The notes: generated by a model not told the origin, from the sequence alone. Positions 24,940 through 34,524 are shown, counted from the first letter of the stretch. The stretch is DNA of 64,000 nucleotides from UBA6163 sp031411655 (GCA_031411655.1 JANOBM010000192.1:1-64000); one strand, 5' to 3'. Numbers and translations are program-made.

Positions 24940-25815
24940 CTGTTTCAAGAACAACTCCATTGAAGCCGTTCGTTCTTCAAGCTTTGGATTCATCGCTTGC
25001 ATGATCGCACGGGACAATCGTGGGTCCACATCGGGGCGCACCGCAAGTAAATCTTTGGGGGGCGACGTGTCATGGTACAACGCCGCTCTTCCGTTGGTCT
25101 GAGACGTTTGCCATGGAAACTCAAAGGAGCAAAGGCAATAGCAACTCACGCCAAATGAGAAAATGTCAACTCGTTTATCGGTGGGTCTGCGGCGCACGAT
25201 CTCTGGGGACATGTAAAGCGGAGTGCCAGTACGATTGCCTGCAGCCATAAACGGCGGAGTCGCGGGTACGGTTAAGCCAAAGTCGATCAACTTGAGGCCC
25301 GAAACATCGGGCAAACAAATGAAGTTTCGAGGGCAGATGTCTCGGTGGATGAACTCTCTTTGGTGAACGTAGAGAATGGACTCTGCCATATTGCGAATCA
25401 AGTTGAGCCGCGAATGCTTTACGGCTTCCTCATTGCGATCCGCGATTACTTTCTGAAGCGCTGGCCCCTCGACGTATTCGATGACTAAGAACGGTTCATC
25501 TTTCGTTGACATCCCATATTCGTAGGTCTCGGCGATCAACGGGTGGACCATGCTCATCGCGATCTCACCCTCTGTCGGTTTGTTCAAGCCTTTGAAGCGG
25601 CTTTCGAAAAAAGCGACTTTTTCGGGATCGCACAACTTTACTCCGACGATTCTTCCCAGTTCTCGATCACGAGCAACGAAGAAATTGCTCATCGTGCCGC
25701 TGACGCTTGATCGCAAACGTTCAAAACGGCTTTCAATGTTGACCTTCCCGCGTGAGGCACCTTTTGCTGCCCCGCGCCCGCCGAGCATCGATTTGAAAGA
25801 ATCAAGAAGGCTCAT
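24907..25815 (-). CDS. Cytosolic serine/threonine protein kinase
   Basis: A 302-aa Hanks-type kinase without membrane segments or extra domains. Visible residues: the ATP lysine in GVKLCD (K60), the catalytic loop HRDICPRN (D159), DFG at 178-180 and MSPEI for the APE position. The glycine-rich loop is poorly conserved (SSVSGTMSNFFVARD), so ATP binding may be unusual. Most planctomycete Hanks kinases carry receptor-like extensions, so a bare soluble kinase is notable. It starts 15 bp after the accD stop and is probably co-transcribed with it; whether it touches fatty-acid synthesis is only a guess. Its end lies in the terminator hairpin shared with recA. Confidence 0.85.
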   Translation of the reverse strand: MSLLDSFKSMLGGRGAAKGASRGKVNIESRFERLRSSVSGTMSNFFVARDRELGRIVGVKLCDPEKVAFFESRFKGLNKPTEGEIAMSMVHPLIAETYEYGMSTKDEPFLVIEYVEGPALQKVIADRNEEAVKHSRLNLIRNMAESILYVHQREFIHRDICPRNFICLPDVSGLKLIDFGLTVPATPPFMAAGNRTGTPLYMSPEIVRRRPTDKRVDIFSFGVSCYCLCSFEFPWQTSQTNGRAALYHDTSPPKDLLAVRPDVDPRLSRAIMQAMNPKLEERTASMELFLKQIQGVTSAMTS

Positions 25816-25830
25816 TCATTGACCTTCGAT

Positions 25831-26691
25831 CTATTTACCGCAGTAGTCGATCGAACGAGCGATCTCGCTCTTGAGGTTGTCACGCGTAACGATTCGATCG
25901 ATGTAACCATGTTCAAGCAGAAATTCGCTCGTTTGAAAGCCCTCGGGTAATTCGATTCCAATGGTCGCTTTAATCGTTCTGGGCCCTGCAAATCCAATCA
26001 GAGCTTTGGGTTCGGCGAATACCAAGTCGCCAAGGGACGCGAAACTCGCTGCGACCCCACCCATCGTCGGATTAGTCAGGACGCTGATAAACAGACCACC
26101 CGCTTCATGGTACTTGGCCAACGCCGCCGAAACCTTGGCCATTTGCATCAATGACAAGATTCCTTCGTGCATTCGGGCGCCACCACCACTACCACTTATG
26201 ATAATCAGCGCCAAATTCTGTTCCGTCGCCCGCTCGATCAGTCTCGCTAACCTTTCTCCGACCACCGAACCCATACTACCCATGATAAATGCTGAATCGG
26301 TGACGGCAAACGCGACTCGCCGGGCGCGAATCATCCCAGTACCGGTCAAAACAGCATCTGTCAGGCCGGTTCGCTGTTGCTCCTCGATAAGCCGTTTCGC
26401 ATAAGGGCGACGATCGGAGAACTGAAGAGGGTCCGTCGGTCGCAGATGTTCATTCATCGGCTCGAAAGTGCCCTCATCCAATACCTGCGCGACACGATCG
26501 ATCGCGGGAACATAAAAGTGATATTCGCACTTTGGACAGACATTCAATCGGCCGGCAACCTCTTTGCGATAAACCGAAGCGCTACAACCTGGACATTTCA
26601 GCCAAAGCCCCTCGGGGACTCCCCGTTTCTTGGATGCTGGTTGGCCGTTACCGGTCGGCGACGTGGATGGTTCAGATTCGACAGAAGACAT
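25831..26691 (-). CDS. accD: Acetyl-CoA carboxylase carboxyltransferase subunit beta
   Basis: A 286-aa protein from the ATG at 26691; the open frame continues upstream but without homology. A Cys4 zinc ribbon (C33, C36, C52, C55) starts the protein, as in AccD, followed by the crotonase-like fold with SGSGGGARM, SLMQMAKVSAAL, TNPTMGGVAAS and IGFAGPRTI. With AccA it transfers the carboxyl group from biotin to acetyl-CoA, giving malonyl-CoA for fatty acid synthesis. It is the first gene of a pair with the soluble kinase. Length and motifs are standard. Confidence 0.96.
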   Translation of the reverse strand: MSSVESEPSTSPTGNGQPASKKRGVPEGLWLKCPGCSASVYRKEVAGRLNVCPKCEYHFYVPAIDRVAQVLDEGTFEPMNEHLRPTDPLQFSDRRPYAKRLIEEQQRTGLTDAVLTGTGMIRARRVAFAVTDSAFIMGSMGSVVGERLARLIERATEQNLALIIISGSGGGARMHEGILSLMQMAKVSAALAKYHEAGGLFISVLTNPTMGGVAASFASLGDLVFAEPKALIGFAGPRTIKATIGIELPEGFQTSEFLLEHGYIDRIVTRDNLKSEIARSIDYCGK

Positions 26692-27171
26692 GTTGGTCGG
26701 GAAAACGAGTGGAACAGATCCATAAGTCAACATTGTGACCCAAAATCCGCAGGTCGGAACACCCCTTATCCTACCCAGTGAGCGAGCCGAAGGCTCTACC
26801 AAATTTGAGTTGGTGGGCGTTCGCCAGCTACAAAGCGATGCGATCCGCCGTGAATCCCGTGGAGTTGGCACTTTTTTTTGCTTCTGCTTGTGACGGATGC
26901 TCGTATACCATGGGCAAATTCGCGTCGAGATCTGTTGGTAGCGAGTCCGGGGCCACTTTGAGAATTGACAGCGGATTCTTGGCGGCGGATTGTGAATGGG
27001 CCCGCCGGACACGGATTCAGCCAGGGTTGGGAATGGGGCAATCGGTGGTCGGATTGCCGTGAAAGCGAAGTGGCCTGGTGCTTTTCGGCTGCATAGGGTG
27101 GGGGGACGCCACCGCGAAATCGGATTGTCCCGCGGGCGGGGCCTTCAAGCGACACTCGGCCAACTGGACAC
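26692..27171. other. Intergenic region upstream of accD, 480 bp
   Basis: It holds the accD promoter side (near 26700-26770) and a G/C-rich stretch at 26990-27170. The minus-strand open frame across 26796-27194 has no domain and a Pro/Arg-rich composition, so I do not call it. It may be a dispersed intergenic repeat. Confidence 0.35.
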
Positions 27172-28284
27172 CTAAGTGGCCGAAACAGGGACACGGATAC
27201 CGCCCTGGTCGGCGCTGGATCGGCAAGCGTCTAGCACTCGCTGAGTCTTCAGGGCAATGTCCGGCCAATGATCGACGAACTTGCCGCTCAACACGATTTC
27301 ATTCATCGTACGAATCATGTTGACTTCCTGTGAGTTGGCTTCGCCACTGGCGTACTCATGGACAGCCAATCGCCTTTCGTGACGGCGCATGTTCCAGCGG
27401 CAATTGTCGATTTCGAGAATATTTTGACTCTCTGAAAATTCCAGTTCGGCGCCATAGAATGGCAAAACGAAATCGTCGACGGTGATATATCCGTGACGAC
27501 CGGAGATTGTGGCAAGTTGCTGGTTCTCGGCGAGAAACGAACAGAAAAAGCCAGCCGAGACGCCATCTTCGAAAAACAATTCCGCACTGAACTCACCTGG
27601 TACAGGGCCCAGGCTTCCCTTTCCTTGTAGATTACGATGGGAATGCGCGATGACAGACAACGGCATTTGGTAGTTCATCACCCAAAGCGAGAATCGAAGC
27701 GTGTACCAGCCGAGATCCCCAAGGCAACCATGGGGTTCGAGTTGGCTCATCACTCGAATGTTTTCGCGTTCAAAGGCGTCCCCACCACAAAACGAAAAGT
27801 GAGAAGCAATGCGGCGGACTTGACCGATACCTCCCTCTCGCGTTAGTTCAGCGCGGATGGCTGCAAGTCGAGAGCTATGATTGAACATCACTCCATCCAT
27901 GAATTGCACACCATGCGACTTGCAGGCGGCAATCATCTCCGCAGCATCGGTGGCAGTATGAGCGATCGGCTTTTCACACAGGACATGCTTGCCAGCTGCG
28001 GCCGCTTTCATTACCCAATCCTTGCGGATGGCGGTCGGCAATGCGATGTAGACCGCGTCGACGTCCGATCGTGCCAGCAGTTCTTCGTAGCTTCCCAGGG
28101 CAGTAGGCCCCGGAATGATCGGCACTTCTGCTGAACACTCGGCGATAAACTGTTGCGCTTTCTTCAGGTCCCGGCTGGCAACGGCAGTAAGCGTGCCTGT
28201 TCCACTCAATGCGATCGATTTCCAGTTCTTGCGGCTGATCGCGGCGGTGCTAAGAAAGCCCCAGCGGCACTTCGATGTCGTCAT
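27172..28284 (-). CDS. Gfo/Idh/MocA family oxidoreductase
   Basis: A 370-aa NAD(P)-dependent dehydrogenase from the ATG at 28284. The Rossmann start is WGFLSTAAISRKN, in place of the classic GxGxxG, and the family lysine is in LCEKPIAHT; the C-terminal beta-sheet domain follows with a GDLGWYTLRF motif. Members oxidise or epimerise sugars and inositols; the substrate is unclear here. It stands alone, 58 bp downstream of a secreted EEP-fold gene in the same direction. No signal peptide or twin-arginine motif is present, unlike many planctomycete paralogs. Confidence 0.87.
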   Translation of the reverse strand: MTTSKCRWGFLSTAAISRKNWKSIALSGTGTLTAVASRDLKKAQQFIAECSAEVPIIPGPTALGSYEELLARSDVDAVYIALPTAIRKDWVMKAAAAGKHVLCEKPIAHTATDAAEMIAACKSHGVQFMDGVMFNHSSRLAAIRAELTREGGIGQVRRIASHFSFCGGDAFERENIRVMSQLEPHGCLGDLGWYTLRFSLWVMNYQMPLSVIAHSHRNLQGKGSLGPVPGEFSAELFFEDGVSAGFFCSFLAENQQLATISGRHGYITVDDFVLPFYGAELEFSESQNILEIDNCRWNMRRHERRLAVHEYASGEANSQEVNMIRTMNEIVLSGKFVDHWPDIALKTQRVLDACRSSADQGGIRVPVSAT

Positions 28285-28342
28285 GTTGAGTCTCAATAAT
28301 CATTTACTTGAAGGGGTGAGATGCGAGAGTAAGTCGCAGTCA

Positions 28343-29569
28343 TCAATCGGTGGAGCGAAGCAGTTTACTCGGTTTCGATGGCTCCACATCCACCCAGACC
28401 AAGCGATGGTCGCTGGCATGGATCCAGTCACTACCCTTTGCACCTTTCGCTGGCCAAAAAACCTTCGCTTCACGCACTTTCATGTCCGCACTAGGAAGAA
28501 CGTAGTCGACGCGAATTTCTCCAACGGTACCGAAGTCTGCCGTGTCCATCGCGTCGTTTTTGGGGGTCGTCGCGGTGTTGGAGGTTCGTTGAGGCTTTGG
28601 ATCTTGCACTCGTGGATGATGGAGAAGGGCGACAATGGCTTGTGCCCGGCTACTCCCTTCGTTTGCATCGCTATTGAGGTCTCCCATGATGACGAACGAG
28701 TCGCTGCTCGAGAGTCCACCAATCTTGCCGGAGTCGTCGACAAGTGCTTCCGATCCATCGAGGTAATGATTCCAGAAGGCAATCTCGTCATGGTTGCGAC
28801 AACCATTGCGATCTTCGGGGCCATCAAAAACGGGCGGTGTCGGATGAGAAGCGAGAATGTGGATAAACTTTCCATTCAGGTTGATAGGGACATCCACATG
28901 GTTTTTGCTTGACAATCGCAATGCGTTCCAGGTGCTATCCGAGTAATAAGTTTCTTGGGATTGCGGATCGATCGGCCGCAGTGCATTCGGAAGTCTCGCC
29001 CAGTTGTACGACTGGAATGTCCGGATGGAGTTCGATTCGATGGGGAAGCGACTCAATATGGCAAATGCATACTGTCCCGGGTAAAGTCCGAAGCCCCACG
29101 CATCTTCGGGATCATCGCGGCGTCCATTGCCGTTGAGATCGATTTGCGACGCGATGCCAGTATTGGAGGGCGCGGAGTAGACGTATGGAAACTCAATCCC
29201 TACACGATCGTCCCTTCCGACGGCAAAATATTGGTCTCGCAATAGTTTGGCGGTGTGAGCGTCGTCGTCATGATCAATCTCGTTAAGGAGCAAAATGTCG
29301 GGACGGATCGTTTGAACGATCGCGGCGATAGCCCTCGCCTGCTTATCGGTGCCTTGCCGCAACCTTTCTGCGACCTCGCCAGTCTTTTTGCCGTAAAGGG
29401 ATACGTTGTAGGTGGCAATGCGAACGACAGAGCTTGTCGCAGCGGATCGATTCTCGTCGCTGCTTGCTAAGTTCGTGATCATGAAACTAAGTGTGATGAG
29501 GGCGTACAGTCTGGGCGATGCAACTGATCGCAATCGTTCCCAATCCATTGAATTCAGTTCGCTTAGCAT
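28343..29569 (-). CDS. Secreted endonuclease/exonuclease/phosphatase family protein
   Basis: A 408-aa protein from the ATG at 29569. A basic N-terminus and the hydrophobic LYALITLSFMITNLA form a signal peptide. The EEP fold follows: RIATYNVSLYG, ILLLNEIDHDD, FVIMGDLNSDA, RVDYVLPSAD and ASDHRLVWVDV, with all catalytic Asp/His/Asn positions present. The inserted segment DLNGNGRRDDPED resembles a calcium-binding loop. It should hydrolyse phosphodiesters outside the cytoplasm, perhaps in nucleic acid or phospholipid scavenging. The downstream oxidoreductase is 58 bp away. Confidence 0.85.
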   Translation of the reverse strand: MLSELNSMDWERLRSVASPRLYALITLSFMITNLASSDENRSAATSSVVRIATYNVSLYGKKTGEVAERLRQGTDKQARAIAAIVQTIRPDILLLNEIDHDDDAHTAKLLRDQYFAVGRDDRVGIEFPYVYSAPSNTGIASQIDLNGNGRRDDPEDAWGFGLYPGQYAFAILSRFPIESNSIRTFQSYNWARLPNALRPIDPQSQETYYSDSTWNALRLSSKNHVDVPINLNGKFIHILASHPTPPVFDGPEDRNGCRNHDEIAFWNHYLDGSEALVDDSGKIGGLSSSDSFVIMGDLNSDANEGSSRAQAIVALLHHPRVQDPKPQRTSNTATTPKNDAMDTADFGTVGEIRVDYVLPSADMKVREAKVFWPAKGAKGSDWIHASDHRLVWVDVEPSKPSKLLRSTD

Positions 29570-30091
29570 TCGCTTTGTCCTTTTGGATTCTCGGCAATCG
29601 TCGTGATCCGTATCAAGGGTGATCTTGGCGAGCGGCACCTCGCACCGATCTGCAATATCGATCTGCAATATACAGGGCCGAGGAGACTTTTTGCATTTCG
29701 GTGAATAGTCTCTCACGCGAAATGTTGTTCCGGTAGGCGTGGGGGTGAAGGTGAAGGAGTACGGCAAGTGGCACTTTGAAACCGACCGAGTCGATTTTCC
29801 CGGATCGTAATCGCTCCGCCAATAGCTTCGGCGTGGACCGGCCAGCGCCTTGCTTGCAGCGGGTGGTTTTTATTCGACCGTCCGCCTTGGCGAATCGATG
29901 TCGTTGAAGACGGTGGACGCGTAGTATAAGCGTTAAAGCCGCTGCAATCCGCATAGCCAGCGAAGTGGAATCGCAATTTGTCATGCGCCGTCTGGAATCG
30001 TGACCTAGGGTTTCAGGTTGAGGTGACGAGCACTTTTGGAATTCCGTTGCCATTCATCCGTTATCAAGCCCCAGCGCATCATCGAATTGCA
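29570..30091. other. Divergent intergenic region, 522 bp
   Basis: It separates the EEP gene (minus) and the Wzz-like gene (plus). A 146-codon minus-strand frame (29613-30053) is Arg/His-rich without domain features and overlaps other frames of similar length, as expected for G+C-rich noncoding DNA or a dispersed repeat. No convincing promoter pair was found. Confidence 0.35.
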
Positions 30092-31516
30092 ATGACGACT
30101 CAAGCCACGCCGATTCCTTGGAAGCATTTACGGTACATCCTCATCCTGTTCGCGCCCCTTTGGTGTGGGACGATGATGCTATTCGCAATCATCGGCGGAT
30201 TGTATTCACTTGTATCGCGTGACTACTGGACGGCAAGTCAGCCCATGGTGTTGCGAGACGAAGCAAACGGCGCGGTTGATCGTTTGGGGCGTTTCAGCAG
30301 CCAAACCGACCTTAAGGCCGCTCAGGAAACGACGTTGGAGATGGCGAGGAATTTGGAAGTCGTTAAGACTGCCTTGCGTCTGATCGGTCCGCCGGGTGGT
30401 GGTGAAGACGCGAGCTGGCCCTCGAACGAAATCGCCGCTGCGATCGCGAAGAAGCGTGTTAACATTCGGGCACCCCAGGGTGGCGAATTCGGCGGAAGCG
30501 AAATGATCTATCTTCAAGTTGAAGATTCATCTCCCGAACGCGCTAAAGCATTCTGCGAATCGCTCTATGCCTCCTTGTCACAGCAGATGCGAGAAGTTCG
30601 TCGTGTTCGTGCGGACAGTATGATTGATGAGTTGACACACGCTCGGGATTTGGCCAAAAAGAATCTCGACGAAGCGTCAGGCCGGATGAGAGAGATTGAG
30701 GTGACGTTTGGCAGTGACCTCGGCGAACTCCGTACCCTGAGCGAATCGCTCAACGGAGATGGTGCGAATCGACGCGCGCTGGATGAAACGGTCCGTGATC
30801 TCCAAGTGGCTGAACTGGAGTTGGAGAAACTCGAATCGCTCCACCAATTGCTGTCACAGGGTCTTCGTGATCCGAACCATTTATTGGTGAGCGGAGGTGA
30901 GCTTCTCAATCGACAACCGTCACTGCAGCGCCTTAAGGACGGCTTTATTGATTCACAAATTCAACGTGCCGAGTTGGCCGGTCGCCTCACACCGGAGCAT
31001 CCAAGGATGCAGGCCGCCATTGCTGCGGAGGATGAAATCCGAGTTGCCATGCAGTCCGAAGCTGCCTCGGCGATACGTTCGATGCAACCGGTACTGGACG
31101 TGGAGCGAGATCGAGTCGCGCGTCTTCAAGTGAAACAGCAAAACCTACTTCGACGCCTGGATCGACTAGCAGAAGCAAGGACCACCTATTCCAAGGTAGC
31201 GTCGGAGGTAAAGCACCGTACCACGTTACTCGAAAATGCTCAGCGTGTTTTGGCAGATGCCGAAGCAAGTCGCTCCGCTTCGCTTTCAACAAACCTTCTG
31301 GCGAAGTTAGGGCCGGTTAACACCGGCGATTCACCTAATGGCGTGTCGACAACCATGATGACGGTCGGCAGTGGGAGCGCAGGCCTGATCTTTGGTCTTG
31401 GCATGGTGTTCCTCGTTTCACCAGGCCCGAATCAATCTCGATTCGGTCGCCGTTGGAGCGACATGCTGGGTGGACGTCGCGCGAGCGATCAAAGTGAGCG
31501 ACGTCGTCAGGCCTGA
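30092..31516 (+). CDS. Wzz/GumC-like polysaccharide chain-length family protein
   Basis: A 474-aa protein from the ATG at 30092. A transmembrane segment at about 14-45 (LRYILILFAPLWCGTMML then AIIGGLYS) is followed by a long periplasmic part rich in coiled coil (about 170-400) and a second transmembrane segment near 425-445 (SAGLIFGLGMVFLVS). This is the topology of chain-length determinants, but no C-terminal tyrosine kinase domain is fused. It would control length or export of an exopolysaccharide. It is isolated: no glycosyltransferase or Wza gene is adjacent, though a Wza-like gene lies at 48699-50033. It ends 21 bp from the convergent hydrolase gene. Confidence 0.7.
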   Translation: MTTQATPIPWKHLRYILILFAPLWCGTMMLFAIIGGLYSLVSRDYWTASQPMVLRDEANGAVDRLGRFSSQTDLKAAQETTLEMARNLEVVKTALRLIGPPGGGEDASWPSNEIAAAIAKKRVNIRAPQGGEFGGSEMIYLQVEDSSPERAKAFCESLYASLSQQMREVRRVRADSMIDELTHARDLAKKNLDEASGRMREIEVTFGSDLGELRTLSESLNGDGANRRALDETVRDLQVAELELEKLESLHQLLSQGLRDPNHLLVSGGELLNRQPSLQRLKDGFIDSQIQRAELAGRLTPEHPRMQAAIAAEDEIRVAMQSEAASAIRSMQPVLDVERDRVARLQVKQQNLLRRLDRLAEARTTYSKVASEVKHRTTLLENAQRVLADAEASRSASLSTNLLAKLGPVNTGDSPNGVSTTMMTVGSGSAGLIFGLGMVFLVSPGPNQSRFGRRWSDMLGGRRASDQSERRRQA

Positions 31517-31537
31517 TCACACCTATAGGTGCGAGTC

Positions 31538-32401
31538 TCACGACGGCAACGAAATCCGTTTGACCATATTCTTCAATTCCATTTTGAAACGACTCGGTGG
31601 ATAGTCGTTGTGCCCACGGCCAGGGCTCTCGATAAACAACTTGCGCGCTGAGCCGATCGCATCAAAAAGTTTTTGGCCACATGCAATCGGTACGATCGTG
31701 TCGGCATCACCATGCCACATCAGGACGTCTCCCTGATAATCTACCAGTCGAGTTGCAGACGGGTAGCGATTGCGCATGAGATAACTCACCGGTAACCAGC
31801 GGATGTGGCGTGAAGCGACATTCGTTAGCGAGTCGAAAGTGCACTCGAGGATCATCGCTTTGGGTTGAATGGATTGGCACATCCCTGCCGCCACGCCACC
31901 GCCGATCGACCGCCCCCAAAGGATTAACTCGCTTGGCGAAATCCCCTCGCGATTGGCAAGCCAGTTCGCCGCGAGGATGCCATCGGAAATCAGATCTGTT
32001 TCTAACGGCTTGCCGCTGCTTTTGCCATACCCACGATAGTCCATCACAAGAATGCTTGTTTGCAGTGAGTCACGCCACGTTGACAATTCCGGCCCACAGC
32101 TGGAAACATCTTCACCATTGCCGTGAAAATACAACGCGAATGCTAACGGCTTTGCCGCCGGTAAGAACCATCCATGCAGCCGGTGCCCATCGGCCGTATC
32201 TAGCCAGACGTCTTCAAAATGGATGCCTGAGGGAGCCCAATCGCCTGCCTGCGAATCGGGTATCGGGTAAATTAACCGCCTCTCAATTGACATTAACATG
32301 ATCACCGCTACTAAATAGGCGATAAGTGCCGCTCTAAACAATCGCCAGATCGGTTGACGACCAACCGTTTTCCCTGCCGGTTGCGCCTCATTGCATTCCA
32401 T
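31538..32401 (-). CDS. Alpha/beta hydrolase, membrane-anchored
   Basis: A 287-aa protein from the ATG at 32401. The N-terminal hydrophobic helix (RAALIAYLVAVIMLMSI) should anchor it, and the fold follows with the oxyanion region LYFHGNGED, the nucleophile elbow LWGRSIGGGVA, the acid in WHGDADTIVPI and the histidine in GRGHNDYPP. This matches the YqkD/ABHD13-like group of hydrolases (esterase or peptidase). The substrate is unknown. It is divergent from the GH18 gene, and the two starts are 55 bp apart, so their promoters must overlap. Confidence 0.85.
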   Translation of the reverse strand: MECNEAQPAGKTVGRQPIWRLFRAALIAYLVAVIMLMSIERRLIYPIPDSQAGDWAPSGIHFEDVWLDTADGHRLHGWFLPAAKPLAFALYFHGNGEDVSSCGPELSTWRDSLQTSILVMDYRGYGKSSGKPLETDLISDGILAANWLANREGISPSELILWGRSIGGGVAAGMCQSIQPKAMILECTFDSLTNVASRHIRWLPVSYLMRNRYPSATRLVDYQGDVLMWHGDADTIVPIACGQKLFDAIGSARKLFIESPGRGHNDYPPSRFKMELKNMVKRISLPS

Positions 32402-32456
32402 ATCACGCTCCGCACTTCCAAAAGACGTCTGTGATCTCAGCTCGGTGGTGATAGTC

Positions 32457-33443
32457 ATGATAACGACAACGAACGGCCCACGCATCGCTTACCTTATCGC
32501 TTGGACACTTACGTTGATGATTAGTTCGGCGGCGTTTGCGGAACGCCCCAAAGTCGTCGCCTATGTTCCGAACTGGGTAAATACGGAGCAATTGTCAACG
32601 AGAATCGACTACGGCAAAATCACCCACATCAACATCGCTTTTGAAAACCCGATCGATGACGACGGCACATTATCCTTTCACAAGAGTAACGAAGTCCTGA
32701 TAGCAGAAGCAAATCGCCACAGCGTGAAGGTGTTGGTATCGATCGGGGGTGGCTTGGCGTCGAGCGACCTCGTATTAAAGGCACGATACCTTCGTCTGCT
32801 TGCGGCGCCGCGGCGCAAGCACTTTGTACGGATGATATCTGAGTACTTGGTCGAGCATCGTTTCGACGGTCTTGATGTCGATATCGAAGGCGATTCAATT
32901 ACCGATGACTTCGGGCCCCTGATCGACGATTTAGCGATCCAGTTGAAGCCGCAGGGGAAGCTTTTGACGGCAGCGTTTTCTCATGGCTACGGTGGCAGGA
33001 ATGTGCCCGAAACCTCGCTTGCTCATTTTGATTTCGTCAACGTCATGGCGTACGATGCGGCTGGACCATGGAATCCGAATGAACCTGGTCAGCACGCTTC
33101 GATCGACTTCGCCAAATCGAGCGTGCAATACTGGCTTGATCGGGGCTTGCCGACTTCAAAGGTGATTCTCGGTTTGCCGTTCTACGGATACGGTTTTGGG
33201 GAAGCATTTCGGCCCAGCGGATATGGTTATGCAGACATCGTTGCCAAATATCCAGGGGCTGAGTTTGCCGACCAAGCCGGAAAGACAATTTGGTACAACG
33301 GGATCGAAACCATTCGCGAAAAGTCTCGTTACGCTGTCCGAGAGCATCTTGGGGGTGTGATGATTTGGTCGCTCGACAACGATGCGACTGGCGAGCAGTC
33401 ATTGCTACGGGTGATCGACCAAGCTTTACGACCATCCGATTAA
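32457..33443 (+). CDS. Secreted glycoside hydrolase family 18 protein (chitinase-like)
   Basis: A 328-aa protein from the ATG at 32457. The signal peptide is visible (AYLIAWTLTLMISSAAFA, cleavage near residue 28). The GH18 barrel has VVAYVPNW, KVLVSIGGG and the catalytic motif FDGLDVDIE, with acid residue E144, and a late tryptophan in GVMIWSLDND. It should hydrolyse chitin, peptidoglycan-like or other N-acetylglucosaminyl polymers outside the cell. It carries no binding module. The gene is monocistronic and converges on the sigma factor gene with 24 bp between them. Confidence 0.88.
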   Translation: MITTTNGPRIAYLIAWTLTLMISSAAFAERPKVVAYVPNWVNTEQLSTRIDYGKITHINIAFENPIDDDGTLSFHKSNEVLIAEANRHSVKVLVSIGGGLASSDLVLKARYLRLLAAPRRKHFVRMISEYLVEHRFDGLDVDIEGDSITDDFGPLIDDLAIQLKPQGKLLTAAFSHGYGGRNVPETSLAHFDFVNVMAYDAAGPWNPNEPGQHASIDFAKSSVQYWLDRGLPTSKVILGLPFYGYGFGEAFRPSGYGYADIVAKYPGAEFADQAGKTIWYNGIETIREKSRYAVREHLGGVMIWSLDNDATGEQSLLRVIDQALRPSD

Positions 33444-33467
33444 TCGATCGCGAATTCGACGCAAACG

Positions 33468-34037
33468 TTAAGACGTTCGTTCGTCGGCGTTTTCCATCGT
33501 CTCGACAGCAAGTTTCAGTTGATAGCGAGCGCGGCTGAGTCGGCTGCGCACCGTTCCGATCGAGATCTCCAGAATCTCCGCGATCGTTTCGTAGGAATAA
33601 TCTTCCATTTCGCGAAGCACCAAAATCGCACGATGCTCTTCGCTAAGTTGCTCCATGGCGTTACGGACCAATGCAACCCGCTCCCGCCGCATCATCGGCT
33701 CGTCGGGGGCGTCGGAGTCGTCGATCGGCTCAAGGCCCGTCGTCTCTCTGGTTTGTTCGAGCGACACGCGATGGCGCCGACGACGATGGCGGCTCAATGC
33801 CGTATTGAAGGCGATGCGATAAAGCCATGTGAAAAACTGGCTGGATTGTTGAAAACTGTCGAGTTTGACGAAGGCTCGCACGAATGCGTCCTGGACAACG
33901 TCCTCGGCTTCTTCCGCTGAACCAGTGACGCCCAGCATGGACGAATACAAACGGTCTTGATGCCGTCTTACCAAATCGCTAAACGCGGACCGGTCGCCCG
34001 ACAACGTTCGTTCGATTAATAGAGAGTCGTCATCCAC
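33468..34037 (-). CDS. ECF-type RNA polymerase sigma-70 factor
   Basis: A 189-aa sigma factor with region 2 (DVVQDAFVRAFVKL and FTWLYRIAFNTALSRHRR) and region 4 (LSEEHRAILVLREMEDYS and ISIGTVRSRLSRARYQLK); regions 1 and 3 are absent, as in ECF factors. The start is GTG at 34037. No anti-sigma gene lies beside it: downstream is the convergent GH18 gene, and upstream a 487-bp gap. So its control partner is elsewhere or absent. It is of the RpoE-like class. Confidence 0.93.
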   Translation of the reverse strand: MDDDSLLIERTLSGDRSAFSDLVRRHQDRLYSSMLGVTGSAEEAEDVVQDAFVRAFVKLDSFQQSSQFFTWLYRIAFNTALSRHRRRRHRVSLEQTRETTGLEPIDDSDAPDEPMMRRERVALVRNAMEQLSEEHRAILVLREMEDYSYETIAEILEISIGTVRSRLSRARYQLKLAVETMENADERTS

Positions 34038-34524
34038 CAGGACAGGCCAACGGGGCGGGAGTGAGACGCGATTAGGACAATTACGATCGGCTTGCGAACC
34101 GACCGAATGTGGATACGGCGGCTTGGCAATTCGACATTCTAGCAGGTGTCTCGGTTTGCTCTAGCGATTCTATCACGATGAAGTACTTTTCGTCTTTGGT
34201 GTGACCGCGAGCGTCGGTCGTGGGTCAAACGTTGTCCTGTGGCGAATTGCTTTATTGGAAAAACGCTTGCTTTCGGCAGGAAGCCTTGCGGACGAATCCA
34301 TGTCCCCAAGTCCAAAGTGTCGCGGGTACGCACGACACTCGTTTGTATTCAGGGTTATCGCTACCGATTCAGGACGCATCAAAACGAAAAAATCAAGTTA
34401 AACGCTGGCGACGTCATCGGAGCTGCCCGAAACGCCATCTTGTCGGTCCACACCGCACCTTGGACGGAGCGAAATGGTCCTGTCTCCTTTCCGGAGATAC
34501 CATACGGAACCAGAATGGAAACGA
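34038..34524. other. Intergenic region upstream of the sigma factor, 487 bp
   Basis: It holds the promoter side of the sigma gene at the left and the 3' side of hrpA at the right. Short open frames on both strands lack domains. I see no clear terminator or promoter pair. Confidence 0.35.

Noticed and set aside
28115..28912. 265-codon plus-strand frame
   Set aside because: Antisense to the EEP and oxidoreductase genes without features.
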